64,000 bases of DNA from Streptomyces sp. NBC_00249 (GCF_026342355.1 NZ_JAPEMV010000004.1:310001-374000), one strand, 5' to 3'; positions 24,103 through 31,176 are shown, counted from the stretch's first letter. Notes: a model not told the origin generated them from the sequence alone. A program made the numbers and translations.

Positions 24103-25020
24103 ATGAGCAAGCACGTCCTGGCGCAGAACCAGTACGGCAAGGCCGAGAACCGCATCGTCAAGGTGACCCGCAAGGGCAACGACGGTTCCTGGCACGAGAT
24201 CCGCGACCTCAACGTCTCGGTCGCGCTCCGCGGCGAGTTCCGCGACGTCCACCTGACGGGCGACAACGCCAACTGCCTGCCGACCGACACCACCAAGAAC
24301 ACGGTGTACGCCTTCGGCAAGGAGCACGGCATCGCCTCCCCCGAGGCCTTCGGCATCCTCCTCGCCAAGCACTTCGTCTCCTCCCAGCAGCCGATCCGCG
24401 AGGCGCAGATCCGCATCGAGGAGTACGCCTGGGAGCGGATCCCGGTCCCGACGCGCAAGGAGCAGCACTCCTTCGTCCTCAAGGGCCAGGAGGTGCGCAC
24501 CGCGCAGATCACCTACAGCGAGACCACCGGGCTCCAGGTCATCTCGGGCATGAAGGACCTGACGGTCATGAACTCGACCAACTCCGAGTTCCACGGCTAC
24601 ATCAAGGACAAGTACACGACCCTCCAGGAGGCGTACGACCGCATCCTGGCGACGAAGGTCACCTCCCGCTGGGCGCACTCGGCGCTGGCCGCCGACGACC
24701 CGCAGTACGACTGGGACCAGTCGTACAAGAAGGTCCGCAAGAACATGCTGGAAGCCTTCGCGGAAACCTACTCGTACTCCTTGCAGCAGACCCTGAACCA
24801 GATGGCCGAGCGGGTGCTCGACAACTGCCCCAGGGTCAACGAGGTGCGCCTCAACCTCCCCAACAAGCACCACTTCCTCGTCGACCTGGAGCCCTTCGGC
24901 CTCAAGAACGACAACGAGGTGTACTTCGCGGCGGACCGCATGTACGGCCTGATCGAGGGCACCATCCACCGTGACGGCGTGCAGCCGGTCATCGCGACCT
25001 CCGACTGGATCGTCGCCTAG
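24103..25020 (+). CDS. pucL: Urate oxidase (uricase)
   Basis: A 305-residue uricase with both tunnelling-fold halves. Landmarks are AQNQYGKAENRIVKVTRKG, LPTDTTKNTVYAFGKEHG (catalytic Thr region), HFLVDLEPFGLKNDNEVY and the end motif DRMYGLIEGTI. It oxidises urate to 5-hydroxyisourate in the purine-degradation pathway and releases peroxide. Length and motifs match a full enzyme. The usual partners (hydroxyisourate hydrolase, OHCU decarboxylase) are not adjacent, so this is a lone copy. AAGGAAG precedes the ATG at good spacing; longer in-frame readings are not supported. Confidence 0.96.
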   Translation: MSKHVLAQNQYGKAENRIVKVTRKGNDGSWHEIRDLNVSVALRGEFRDVHLTGDNANCLPTDTTKNTVYAFGKEHGIASPEAFGILLAKHFVSSQQPIREAQIRIEEYAWERIPVPTRKEQHSFVLKGQEVRTAQITYSETTGLQVISGMKDLTVMNSTNSEFHGYIKDKYTTLQEAYDRILATKVTSRWAHSALAADDPQYDWDQSYKKVRKNMLEAFAETYSYSLQQTLNQMAERVLDNCPRVNEVRLNLPNKHHFLVDLEPFGLKNDNEVYFAADRMYGLIEGTIHRDGVQPVIATSDWIVA

Positions 25021-25044
25021 CACCGCGCTCCGACCGCTCGGTGG

Positions 25045-25073
25045 GGCCCGGACCGCGTCGCGGGGTCCGGGCC
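25045..25073 (+). terminator. Terminator after uricase
   Basis: GGCCCGGACC pairs with GGTCCGGGCC over ten bases around a nine-base loop, 24 bases after the uricase stop. The convergent phosphatase gene ends just beyond, so it may serve both strands. Confidence 0.65.
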
Positions 25074-25105
25074 TCAGTGCTGCCCGGGCCTCAGTGCTGT
25101 CCGGG
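25067..25105. repeat. Tandem duplication of a 17-bp unit at the phosphatase 3' end
   Basis: CCGGGCCTCAGTGCTGC is followed directly by the same 17 bases with one change (final C to T), then by a partial third CCGGG. The phosphatase stop codon lies in the second copy, so the duplication repeats its last codons in the untranslated tail. Confidence 0.75.
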
Positions 25106-25573
25106 CTGCTGCGACGGCGGCGCCCCGACGAGGAGGTTCCAGCGGCCCGCCCGCCCGCTGAGGGCCGTCACGGTGTCCGGCCGTACGTCGAGCCGCCAGA
25201 ACGCCGCGGCCGGCAGCTCCAGCGCGGCCACCACCACCGCCCGTACGACGGCCTGCGCGACCACCGCGTGGTGCCGGCCCGGTTCCAGCGCGGCCAGGTG
25301 CGCTCCCGTACGGGCGATCAGCGCGGCCACCGACTCCCCGCCGCCCGGGGGCGCGTAGTCGGGGTCCGTGAGCCAGCTCCGCACCCCCTGCGGGTCCTCG
25401 GCGGCGACCTCCTCCAGGGTCCGGCCCGCCCACGCCCCCAGGTCCGGCCCGGCGAGGCCCTCGTGGCCCGGGCAGGGCCGCGCGGACCCGAAACGGCCCT
25501 GGCGGGCGGCGTCGTCGAGCGGGGGCGTGGTCAGCAGGAGCCGTACCGGGGCTGCGGAAGATGTCACGGGCAT
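25091..25573 (-). CDS. Degenerate histidine-phosphatase-like protein
   Basis: About 160 residues with the outline of the histidine phosphatase family: GHEGLAGPDLGAWAGRTLEEVAAEDPQGVRSWLTDPDYAPPGGGESV is the recognisable central part. The catalytic RHG motif is missing; the N-terminus reads VRLLLTTPPLDDAARQGRF. The second catalytic His motif (usually SHG) is replaced by VVAQAVVRAVVVAAL. It is therefore probably inactive as a phosphatase. It lies beside a B12 riboswitch and cbtBA but points the other way; phosphatase-like genes of this kind do accompany cbt genes in Streptomyces (recollection). It may bind rather than cleave a corrinoid-pathway phosphate. Confidence 0.75.
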   Translation of the reverse strand: MPVTSSAAPVRLLLTTPPLDDAARQGRFGSARPCPGHEGLAGPDLGAWAGRTLEEVAAEDPQGVRSWLTDPDYAPPGGGESVAALIARTGAHLAALEPGRHHAVVAQAVVRAVVVAALELPAAAFWRLDVRPDTVTALSGRAGRWNLLVGAPPSQQPGQH

Positions 25574-25666
25574 GGGCAGGAGCGTAGAGCGCGCGCCCGG
25601 GGCGTGAGACGGCGGACACACGCCGTGGTGTTCAAGCCACGAGCGCGGTACGGTCTCGGACGACAT

Positions 25667-25771
25667 GACGAAGGCATGACGGAAGCACCGGTGAAAATCC
25701 GGCACGGTCGCGCCACTGTGAACCCTCCCCGCACCATGAACGGGAGGCAAGTCAGACCCGCCACCTTCGTC
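25667..25771 (+). promoter_or_regulatory. Cobalamin (B12) riboswitch ahead of cbtB
   Basis: The conserved core is present: GGAAGCACCGGTGAAAATCC, then GGCACGGTCGCGCCACTGTG with the B12 box, and GGGAGGCAAGTCAGACCCGC. An outer stem closes it: GACGAAGG (25667-25674) pairs with CCTTCGTC (25764-25771). The short aptamer lacks large extra arms. Between it and the cbtB ATG lies TCTGGAGGTTCTGCC, whose ribosome site could be masked when ligand binds, giving translational control. Ligand-bound RNA would shut off presumed cobalt uptake. Confidence 0.93.
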
Positions 25772-25817
25772 GAGTGCACCACTGACCGGGACGCGTGTTC
25801 CCTCTGGAGGTTCTGCC

Positions 25818-26033
25818 ATGGCCCACTCCGCCACGCCCACCACGGCCCCTGTCGCCGTAGCCCCCATCTCCCTCTCCGCGCTGGCCCCCTGGGCCGCGTT
25901 CGCCGCCGTACTGACGCTGGTGCTGCTGTACTTCGTCGGCATCGAGCAGGGCGCCACCGCCGTCTTCCAGGGCGAGAACATCCACGAGTGGCTGCACGAC
26001 GGCCGTCACCTGCTCGGCTTCCCCTGCCACTGA
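25818..26033 (+). CDS. cbtB: CbtB, small subunit of the predicted cobalt transporter
   Basis: A 71-residue protein with one transmembrane helix (PWAAFAAVLTLVLLYFVGIEQG) and the family tail ENIHEWLHDGRHLLGFPCH. Its histidines and terminal Cys-His are proposed metal ligands. CbtB always pairs with CbtA, and both are typically controlled by B12 riboswitches, as here. GGAGG precedes the ATG by about eight bases. The transport role in cobalt delivery for cobalamin synthesis is a family prediction. Confidence 0.95.
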   Translation: MAHSATPTTAPVAVAPISLSALAPWAAFAAVLTLVLLYFVGIEQGATAVFQGENIHEWLHDGRHLLGFPCH

Positions 26034-26074
26034 TCCCTGCTGATCCCTGTCTCGATCACGCAAGGGAACCCCAC

Positions 26075-26833
26075 GTGAACACCATCTCCCCCCGCGTCCT
26101 GCTGCTGCGCGGAATGCTCGCCGGGCTGCTCGCCGGCGCGGCCGCGTTCCTCGTCGCCTACCTCATCGGTGAGTCCAAGGTCGACGCCGCCATCGCCATC
26201 GAGGAGGCCGGCGCCGCCCTCGGCGGCCACGACCACGGCGACGAACCCCCGGTCAGCCGAGCCCTCCAGGCCACCGCCGGCCTGGGCACCGGCGTCCTGC
26301 TGTACGGGGTCGCGCTCGGCGGCATCGCGGCGCTCGTCTTCTGCTTCGCCCTCGGCCGCATCGGACGCTTCGGCCCGCGCGCCACGGCCGCGCTGGTCAC
26401 CGGCGCGCTGTTCGTGACCGTCACCCTGGTGCCGTTCTTCAAGTACCCGGCGAACCCGCCGGCCGTCGGCGACCCGGACACGGCCGCCCGCCGGACCGCC
26501 CTCTACCTGCTGATGATCGCCCTGAGCGTGCTGCTGGCCGCGGGCGCGCTGATCCTGGGCCGGCGGCTCGCCCCGGGCCTCGGCAACTGGAACGCCTCGA
26601 TCGTCGCCTCGCTCGCCTTCGTGGTGGCGGTCGGCCTGTCGTACGCGCTCCTGCCCGGGATCAACGAGGTGCCCGCCGACTTCCCGGCGGCCCTGATCTG
26701 GCAGTTCCGGCTCGCCTCCCTGGCCATCCAGGCCACCCTGTGGGCGGCTTTCGGCCTGGCCTTCGGTTTTCTAGCCGAACGCGCTATTGCCCCGGCCGCC
26801 GCGCCCAAGGAGGCTGTACAGCCTACAAGTTGA
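26075..26833 (+). CDS. cbtA: CbtA, membrane subunit of the predicted cobalt transporter
   Basis: A 252-residue protein with five to six helices. An external loop reads LGGHDHGDEPPVSR, a His/Asp-rich metal-binding motif typical of CbtA. VPFFKYPANPPAVGDP and the charged end of helix 6 are further family marks. The GTG start follows AAGGGAACC at good spacing and cbtB by about 40 bases, so both genes are in one riboswitch-controlled transcript. A 7-bp hairpin (26840-26857) follows the stop. Confidence 0.95.
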   Translation: MNTISPRVLLLRGMLAGLLAGAAAFLVAYLIGESKVDAAIAIEEAGAALGGHDHGDEPPVSRALQATAGLGTGVLLYGVALGGIAALVFCFALGRIGRFGPRATAALVTGALFVTVTLVPFFKYPANPPAVGDPDTAARRTALYLLMIALSVLLAAGALILGRRLAPGLGNWNASIVASLAFVVAVGLSYALLPGINEVPADFPAALIWQFRLASLAIQATLWAAFGLAFGFLAERAIAPAAAPKEAVQPTS

Positions 26834-26839
26834 GAGCGT

Positions 26840-26857
26840 GACACCTGTGAAGGTGTC
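26840..26857. promoter_or_regulatory. Small hairpin after cbtA
   Basis: GACACCT and AGGTGTC form a perfect 7-base inverted repeat around GTGA. It sits between cbtA and the next small gene. It could be a weak terminator or an operator; nothing in the sequence decides between these. Confidence 0.4.
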
Positions 26858-26875
26858 GAGGGTGGGGGCCGGGAC

Positions 26876-27121
26876 ATGCACACCGCGATCCGGGAATGGC
26901 GGGGCTGGACCGGCGCCGCACCGTTCTGGCTGAATTCGCTCCTGCTCGTCCTGGCACCCTTCACCGCCGTCACCCTGCTCGCGCAGCTCGGCGTCATCAC
27001 CGCACTCGCCGCCCTCGGCGGCCTGGCCCGCCAGCTCTGGTACGGCGACTACGGCCACCCCGCGATGCACCTCGCCGCCGCCCTCATGGGGGCGGCGGCG
27101 GTCGCATTGGTGGTGGTCTGA
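26876..27121 (+). CDS. Small two- to three-helix membrane protein
   Basis: An 81-residue protein of unknown family. It starts MHTAIREWRGWTGAAPFWLNS and contains hydrophobic stretches at about residues 18-50 and 64-81, separated by ARQLWYGDYGHPAMHL. It follows cbtA by 42 bases on the same strand, so it may be under the same riboswitch, but the hairpin in the gap could separate it. His and Asp in the loop would suit metal contact; that is speculation. The next gene starts 44 bases after its stop. Confidence 0.6.
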   Translation: MHTAIREWRGWTGAAPFWLNSLLLVLAPFTAVTLLAQLGVITALAALGGLARQLWYGDYGHPAMHLAAALMGAAAVALVVV

Positions 27122-27135
27122 CGAGGGAGAATGAC

Positions 27136-27153
27136 GGTTCGTTCGAACGAACC
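27136..27153. promoter_or_regulatory. Perfect 18-bp palindrome before the PucR-type regulator
   Basis: GGTTCGTTCGAACGAACC equals its own reverse complement and ends 12 bases before the GTG of the regulator gene. It is a strong candidate operator, probably autoregulatory. It does not match the Streptomyces LexA box order (GAAC, four bases, GTTC). Confidence 0.65.
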
Positions 27154-27165
27154 TGAGGGGCTGGC

Positions 27166-28227
27166 GTGACGTCTGGGCGGGACATACCCGAGGAGTATCT
27201 GAGCGGGTACGCACGGATCCTCACCACGGCCGCGGCCACCGGCCGGCGTCCCGGCCGCGAAGAACTGGACGCCCGGCGCGCGCTCGGCGAGAAGGCCGCC
27301 GAGGACGGCTACGCCCTGCGGACCCTGATCGGCGCCCACCTCGCCACCACCCGCCGGGCCCTCGCCGGCCGCATCACCCCCGACCACGTGATGGCCGCGA
27401 TGGAACAGGCCGTGGACGCCTTCGCCGAGGGCCACGAGCGGGCCCAGCGCCTGGCCGTGCGCCAGGAGGAGGCCGCGCGCCGCGAGTTCATCGACGACCT
27501 GCTGCTCGGACGCAGCCACCTGGGCCGCCTCAGCGAACGCGCGGCCCGCTTCGGACTGCACCTCGCGCACGCCCACGCGGTGGCCGTCGCGCGCGGCCCC
27601 GAGTCCTACGAGGACACCGGCGCGGCCGCCCGGCAGGTCGAACTGGCCCTGACCGCCCGCTTCGGGAGCCGCACCTTCCTCCTCGCCACCAAGGACGGCC
27701 AGCTCATCTGCGTGGCACCCGGCGACCATGACGAACTCCTCGCCTGCTTCGCGAAACAGGCGTACGAGGCGGCCTCCGCGCGCGGGCTCGTCGCCGTCGG
27801 CCGCCCCCACCCGGGCGCGGGCGGCGTCGTCACCTCCTACGAGGAGGCCCTCGGCGCCCTCGACCTCGCCGACCGGCTCGGCTTCGACGGACCGGTGCTG
27901 CGCGCCGCCGACCTGCTGGTCTTCCCCGTCCTCACCCGGGACCGGGCCGCCATGGCCGACCTGGTGCTGAGCGTCCTCGGACCGCTGCGCGCCGGACGGG
28001 GCGGGGCCGTACCCCTGCTGGACACGCTGACCGCGTACTTCGACGCGGGGTGCGTGTCGGCGGAGGCGGCCCGCCGGCTGAGCCTGAGCGTGCGGGCCCT
28101 GACGTACCGCCTGGAACGCATCCACCGCCTCACGGGCACCGACCCCGGCGACCCGGTCCAGCGCTACACCCTCCAGACGGCCGTGATCGGCGCCCGCCTC
28201 CTGGACTGGCCGCAGCGCCCGCTGTAG
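27166..28227 (+). CDS. PucR/CdaR-type transcriptional regulator
   Basis: A 353-residue protein. The C-terminus carries the PucR helix-turn-helix: LLDTLTAYFDAGCVSAEAARRLSLSVRALTYRLERIHRLTG, then VQRYTLQTAVIGARLL. A GGDEF-like sensory domain (about residues 120-260) precedes it, with SYEEALGALDLADRLGF. Regulators of this type control purine, amine or other nitrogen and carbon pathways. Uricase is only two kilobases upstream, so a link to purine breakdown is possible but unproven. A perfect palindrome lies immediately before its GTG. Confidence 0.88.
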   Translation: MTSGRDIPEEYLSGYARILTTAAATGRRPGREELDARRALGEKAAEDGYALRTLIGAHLATTRRALAGRITPDHVMAAMEQAVDAFAEGHERAQRLAVRQEEAARREFIDDLLLGRSHLGRLSERAARFGLHLAHAHAVAVARGPESYEDTGAAARQVELALTARFGSRTFLLATKDGQLICVAPGDHDELLACFAKQAYEAASARGLVAVGRPHPGAGGVVTSYEEALGALDLADRLGFDGPVLRAADLLVFPVLTRDRAAMADLVLSVLGPLRAGRGGAVPLLDTLTAYFDAGCVSAEAARRLSLSVRALTYRLERIHRLTGTDPGDPVQRYTLQTAVIGARLLDWPQRPL

Positions 28228-28444
28228 CGGCGCCGCCGCGGCCGGTTCACCCGTTCGGCCGCACGGCGGCCGTCGGCGGGAGCACGACCGGCGCACCGCC
28301 CGCCAACTGCGAAGACGCCGCCAGGGCGTTACGACACTCCGGTGACGCGGAGCCAGTTCCTGGCACTCGCCGATGTGCGCACGGCCCGGGAGCGGTCCAC
28401 TGCTCCCAGGAGCCGGCCGCACGGGCCGGGACAGGAGGAACACC

Positions 28445-29041
28445 ATGCCCCACGCCCGGTGGGCCGTCGCCGCCCTGACGGTCACCCTGCTCTGCGCCGG
28501 CGCGGTGGCGTTACGGGACGGTACGGGCGGCGCGGGCGCGGACCCGGCGGCCTCCGGCGTCACGGACGCGCTGCCCTCCCGGGCCCTGGGCCTGTCCGGA
28601 CACCGCCGGCTCGTACGCGGACTGGAGCAGGCCGGCGAACACGCCCCGGGCCGGAACTCCCGCGCGGTGCCCGCCACTCCGATGCGCGCGGCCCGGCCGC
28701 TGCGGCTGCGGATCCCCAGCCTGGGGGTGGACGTCCCGGTGACGGGCGGCCCCCGGGGCGAGCGGGGCGCGGCCGGCTGGGACACGGCCGGCCCGGCCCC
28801 CGGGTCCGCCGGGACCGCCGTGGTCACCGGCAGCGGGCTCCCGCTCGGCGGGCTGCGGCGCGGCCGGACGATCGAGATCCCGCGCGCGGACCACCGTACG
28901 GCGGTGTTCACCGTCGAGCGCATCTCGCCGGGCGGGGTCGACGCGGCGCCGTCGGACCGGCCGGGCCGGGCCCGGCTGCGGCTGGTCAGCGGGGAGACGG
29001 CCGTGCTGGCCCGGCTGGCGGGCCCGCTGCGCACCGGCTGA
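28445..29041 (+). CDS. Sortase-fold (class F-like) exported protein lacking catalytic residues
   Basis: A 198-residue protein with an N-terminal signal helix (WAVAALTVTLLCAGAVAL). The domain resembles class F sortases: RPLRLRIPSLGVDVPVTGG and GWDTAGPAPGSAGTAVVTG are the usual opening strands. In active enzymes a GH(V) with catalytic His follows; here it is GSG. Near the C-terminus the catalytic TC is replaced in LRLVSGETAVLARL. Both His and Cys are gone, so transpeptidation is unlikely. Codon 23 in the signal peptide is TTA, which makes translation dependent on the bldA tRNA. A role in late development or a binding function is inferred. Confidence 0.75.
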   Translation: MPHARWAVAALTVTLLCAGAVALRDGTGGAGADPAASGVTDALPSRALGLSGHRRLVRGLEQAGEHAPGRNSRAVPATPMRAARPLRLRIPSLGVDVPVTGGPRGERGAAGWDTAGPAPGSAGTAVVTGSGLPLGGLRRGRTIEIPRADHRTAVFTVERISPGGVDAAPSDRPGRARLRLVSGETAVLARLAGPLRTG

Positions 29042-29102
29042 TCCCCGCTCCTCGACCGGCACCCCCTTCGGCCACCTGTCAGCCGAGAGGGGGTGTCTTC
29101 GT

Positions 29103-29116
29103 CCCCCGGTCGGGGG
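29103..29116 (+). terminator. Short hairpin terminator after the sortase-like gene
   Basis: CCCCC and GGGGG form a five-base stem around GGTC, followed by the T-containing CTTCTT. It lies 60 bases after the stop codon. The stem is short, so this call is tentative. Confidence 0.4.
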
Positions 29117-29169
29117 CTTCTTGGGGCCGGGCGGGGAGTCGCCCGGCGTGGCGGGGCATGGAAGCGCTC

Positions 29170-29529
29170 ATGAGCGGTGCGCGGAACACGCGGACGGTGC
29201 TGGCGCGGGCCCTGACGGTGGCCTGCGTCGCTCTGCTGTGCCTGTTCGGCCCCGGTCCGGCGATGACGAGCGCGGCGACGGCCGCCGAGCTCCGGCCCGC
29301 CTCCTCCGTACCGTCCGAGCCCACCGAGGGGCCCTCGGACCCGGGCGCGGAGCCCGAGGCCCGGGCGGCAGTCCGCCCGGCCGCCCGCGGGGTTCCGGCC
29401 GTACAGCGGCCGATGCCGGAGATGTTTCACGTGAAACACGCGGACGAGCCGTCCCGCGTGGCCCGGTACGGGACGGCCGGCACGGCCCCGTCCCGGCTGA
29501 CGGTGACGGGTGTGGTCCTGCGCTGCTGA
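29170..29529 (+). CDS. Small secreted hypothetical protein whose gene contains a parS site
   Basis: A 119-residue protein. A signal peptide (RALTVACVALLCLFGPGPAMTSAATA) is followed by a Pro/Ala/Glu-rich segment and the peptide MFHVKHAD. That peptide is simply the translation of a parS palindrome, so the coding sequence here may be shaped by the DNA site and not by protein function. No family is recognised. The C-terminus ends VTGVVLRC, with a final Cys. It lies between the sortase-like gene and a small hypothetical gene. Confidence 0.55.
   Translation: MSGARNTRTVLARALTVACVALLCLFGPGPAMTSAATAAELRPASSVPSEPTEGPSDPGAEPEARAAVRPAARGVPAVQRPMPEMFHVKHADEPSRVARYGTAGTAPSRLTVTGVVLRC
29423..29438. other. 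parS: parS-like ParB-binding centromere site
   Basis: TGTTTCACGTGAAACA is a perfect 16-base palindrome and a full match to the bacterial parS consensus (GTTTCACGTGAAAC core). In Streptomyces, parS sites cluster within a few hundred kilobases of oriC and load ParB for chromosome segregation during sporulation. This one lies inside a small coding region. I saw no second copy in the window. Confidence 0.93.
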
Positions 29530-29586
29530 GCGGGCCGAGCAGCAGCGCACCCCCCACACCCCCCTCGAACACCGTGAGGTTCCGCC

Positions 29587-29757
29587 ATGCCCATCGACCC
29601 GTACGCCGCTCTGAACGCCATGCTCCGCGCCGAGGCCGCCCGTTTCACCCCGCCGGCCCGCCGGGCGGAGCCGGCCCCGCCGCAGCCGGTACCGGTACCC
29701 GCCGACACCGAGCCGACCGGTGAGGTAACGCAGGGCCCGGGCGACCCGGTGGCGTAA
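29587..29757 (+). CDS. Small hypothetical protein (56 aa)
   Basis: An ATG preceded by GAGG opens a 56-residue frame: MPIDPYAALNAMLRAEAARF, followed by a Pro-rich tail. No membrane helix or signal is visible. Codon bias is normal, and a strong 13-bp hairpin follows directly after the stop codon, which supports a real transcript end. The function is unknown. Confidence 0.6.
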   Translation: MPIDPYAALNAMLRAEAARFTPPARRAEPAPPQPVPVPADTEPTGEVTQGPGDPVA

Positions 29758-29762
29758 CGCGC

Positions 29763-29793
29763 GGCGCCGGTTCCCGCCACGGGAACCGGCGCC
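29763..29793. terminator. Strong bidirectional terminator
   Basis: GGCGCCGGTTCCC and GGGAACCGGCGCC form a perfect 13-bp stem with a five-base loop, between the convergent small gene and the membrane protein gene. Confidence 0.85.
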
Positions 29794-29810
29794 ACGGTCA
29801 CTCCAGGGCT

Positions 29811-30221
29811 TCAGTCCTCCCGCGTGTAATACCGGTAGAACGCGACGATCCCGACGCCCGCCCCCACAGCCAGTCCGATCCCCGTGGCGCGCAACACCGA
29901 GGAGTTGGTGAGGCTGTGCAGGTAGCCCGCGGCGATACCCGCGAACACCCCGTACGCGGCGGCGTGCACCTCTCTCTTCAGCCTCGGCCCGACGCGCGCG
30001 AGGGCGAACATGCAGGCGGCGAAGAGCGCGCCGCACAGGATCCCGTAGAAGACGTTGCCCGCGTCGACCGGGCCCATCTGGCGCTTGATGAAGGCCGCCC
30101 AGACCCCGTAGACGAGGCCGAGCGCCAGCGCGCGGATCAGGGAGTTCCTGCTGGTGTGGTCCACGTCCGCCGATGTCCTCGGGCGGTGCCGCCGGTGGGC
30201 GGTGGGTGCCGCATGTGCCAT
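29811..30221 (-). CDS. Small multi-helix membrane protein, unknown function
   Basis: A 136-residue protein with a His/Arg-rich N-terminus and four hydrophobic segments: SLIRALALGLVYGVWAAFI, VFYGILCGALFAACMFALA, AYGVFAGIAAGYLH and TGIGLAVGAGVGIVAFY. The C-terminus RYYTRED is charged. The ATG chosen has GAGGAG eight bases upstream; a longer frame adds residues with poor support. It is divergent from the paralogous membrane protein gene at 30.3 kb across 55 bases. I do not recognise the family. Confidence 0.75.
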   Translation of the reverse strand: MAHAAPTAHRRHRPRTSADVDHTSRNSLIRALALGLVYGVWAAFIKRQMGPVDAGNVFYGILCGALFAACMFALARVGPRLKREVHAAAYGVFAGIAAGYLHSLTNSSVLRATGIGLAVGAGVGIVAFYRYYTRED

Positions 30222-30276
30222 GGCGGGACTCCTCTCTTCCACCCTCCAGGGCACACCCGGCGCCCCGGAGCGGCAA

Positions 30277-31176
30277 GTGGATCACCCGGGACACCCGGAC
30301 GCAGCAGCACCACTGGCGCCGGGCACCGCCCCGGCTTCCCCTGGTGACGTGCGCACCTACCTTTCGGCGGCCCTCATCGTGCTCGTGGCCCTGCTCGTGC
30401 CCGCGAGCGCGGTCGCGTACTGGGCCGACCGGGAGCTGGGCAACGCCGACCGCTACACCGCGGCCATGTCCCCGCTCGCCTCGGACCCGGCCGTCCAGGA
30501 GGTGGTCGTCACCCAGACGGGCCGCGCCCTCGCCGGGCAGATCGACGCCGGCCCCTTCCAGGGCGGGGTGGACGCCCTGATCGGCGAGGCCCTGCGCTCC
30601 TTCGCCGGGACCCCCGCCTACCGGACGGCCTGGGACGCGGCCAACCGCGCCGCGCACGCCTCTTTCCTCCGCGCCCTCACCACCGGCGACGGCGACGCCG
30701 TCACCCTCGACCTCGCGCCCGTGATCGCCCAGGTCAAAGGAGAGCTGGTCGCCGACGGAGTGCCCTTCGCCGACCGCATCCCCGAGACCCACCTCTCCGT
30801 GAAGGTCATGGAGTACGAGAACCTCGGCGCCCTCCGGAAGGCCTTCCGCATGCTCCAGATCGCCGGCGTCTGGCTCCCCGTGCTGACCGTGGTGCTCGCG
30901 GTGACGGCCGTCGCCGTAGCCCTCCACCGCCGCCGCGCCGTCATCGCCACCGGCATCGGCCTCGCCGTCGGCGCCCTCCTCCTGTGGATCGCGACAGCCC
31001 TGTGCCGCCGCCTGACCCTGGACGACCTGCCCGACGACACCGACCGGGCGGCCGCCGCCGCCGTGTACGACGCGCTCACCACGTTCCTGCGGACCACCGC
31101 CTGGGTGGTCCTCGCCATCGGTCTCGCCGCCGCGCTGAGCGCATGGCTGGCGGGCCGGCTACGCCGCACCCCATAA
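30277..31176 (+). CDS. Membrane protein, paralogue of the 6.9-kb gene
   Basis: A 299-residue protein sharing the plan and motifs of the 427-residue protein at 6.9 kb: an N-terminal helix, then YTAAMSPLASDPAVQ, AANRAAHASFLRAL, VTLDLAPVIAQVKGELV, a helix ending before a basic HRRRA patch, and DRAAAAAVYDALTTFLRT before the final helix. It lacks the C-terminal extension of that protein. I start at a GTG with GGAG seven bases upstream; a further upstream ATG would overlap the divergent gene. It may be linked to the FUSC gene 70 bases downstream on the same strand. Unknown function. Confidence 0.8.
   Translation: MDHPGHPDAAAPLAPGTAPASPGDVRTYLSAALIVLVALLVPASAVAYWADRELGNADRYTAAMSPLASDPAVQEVVVTQTGRALAGQIDAGPFQGGVDALIGEALRSFAGTPAYRTAWDAANRAAHASFLRALTTGDGDAVTLDLAPVIAQVKGELVADGVPFADRIPETHLSVKVMEYENLGALRKAFRMLQIAGVWLPVLTVVLAVTAVAVALHRRRAVIATGIGLAVGALLLWIATALCRRLTLDDLPDDTDRAAAAAVYDALTTFLRTTAWVVLAIGLAAALSAWLAGRLRRTP

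Noticed and set aside
27136..27153. Calling the 18-bp palindrome a LexA (SOS) box
   Set aside because: The LexA consensus needs GAAC, four bases, GTTC; here the order is GTTCGAAC.
29423..29438. Treating the GTTTCACGTGAAAC palindrome as an ordinary terminator or operator
   Set aside because: No loop is available for a hairpin, and the full match to parS is a better explanation.
27049..30927. A 1292-residue open frame on the minus strand
   Set aside because: Low-complexity Arg/Gly/Ala translation antisense to the PucR-type, sortase-like and other genes; no domain signature.
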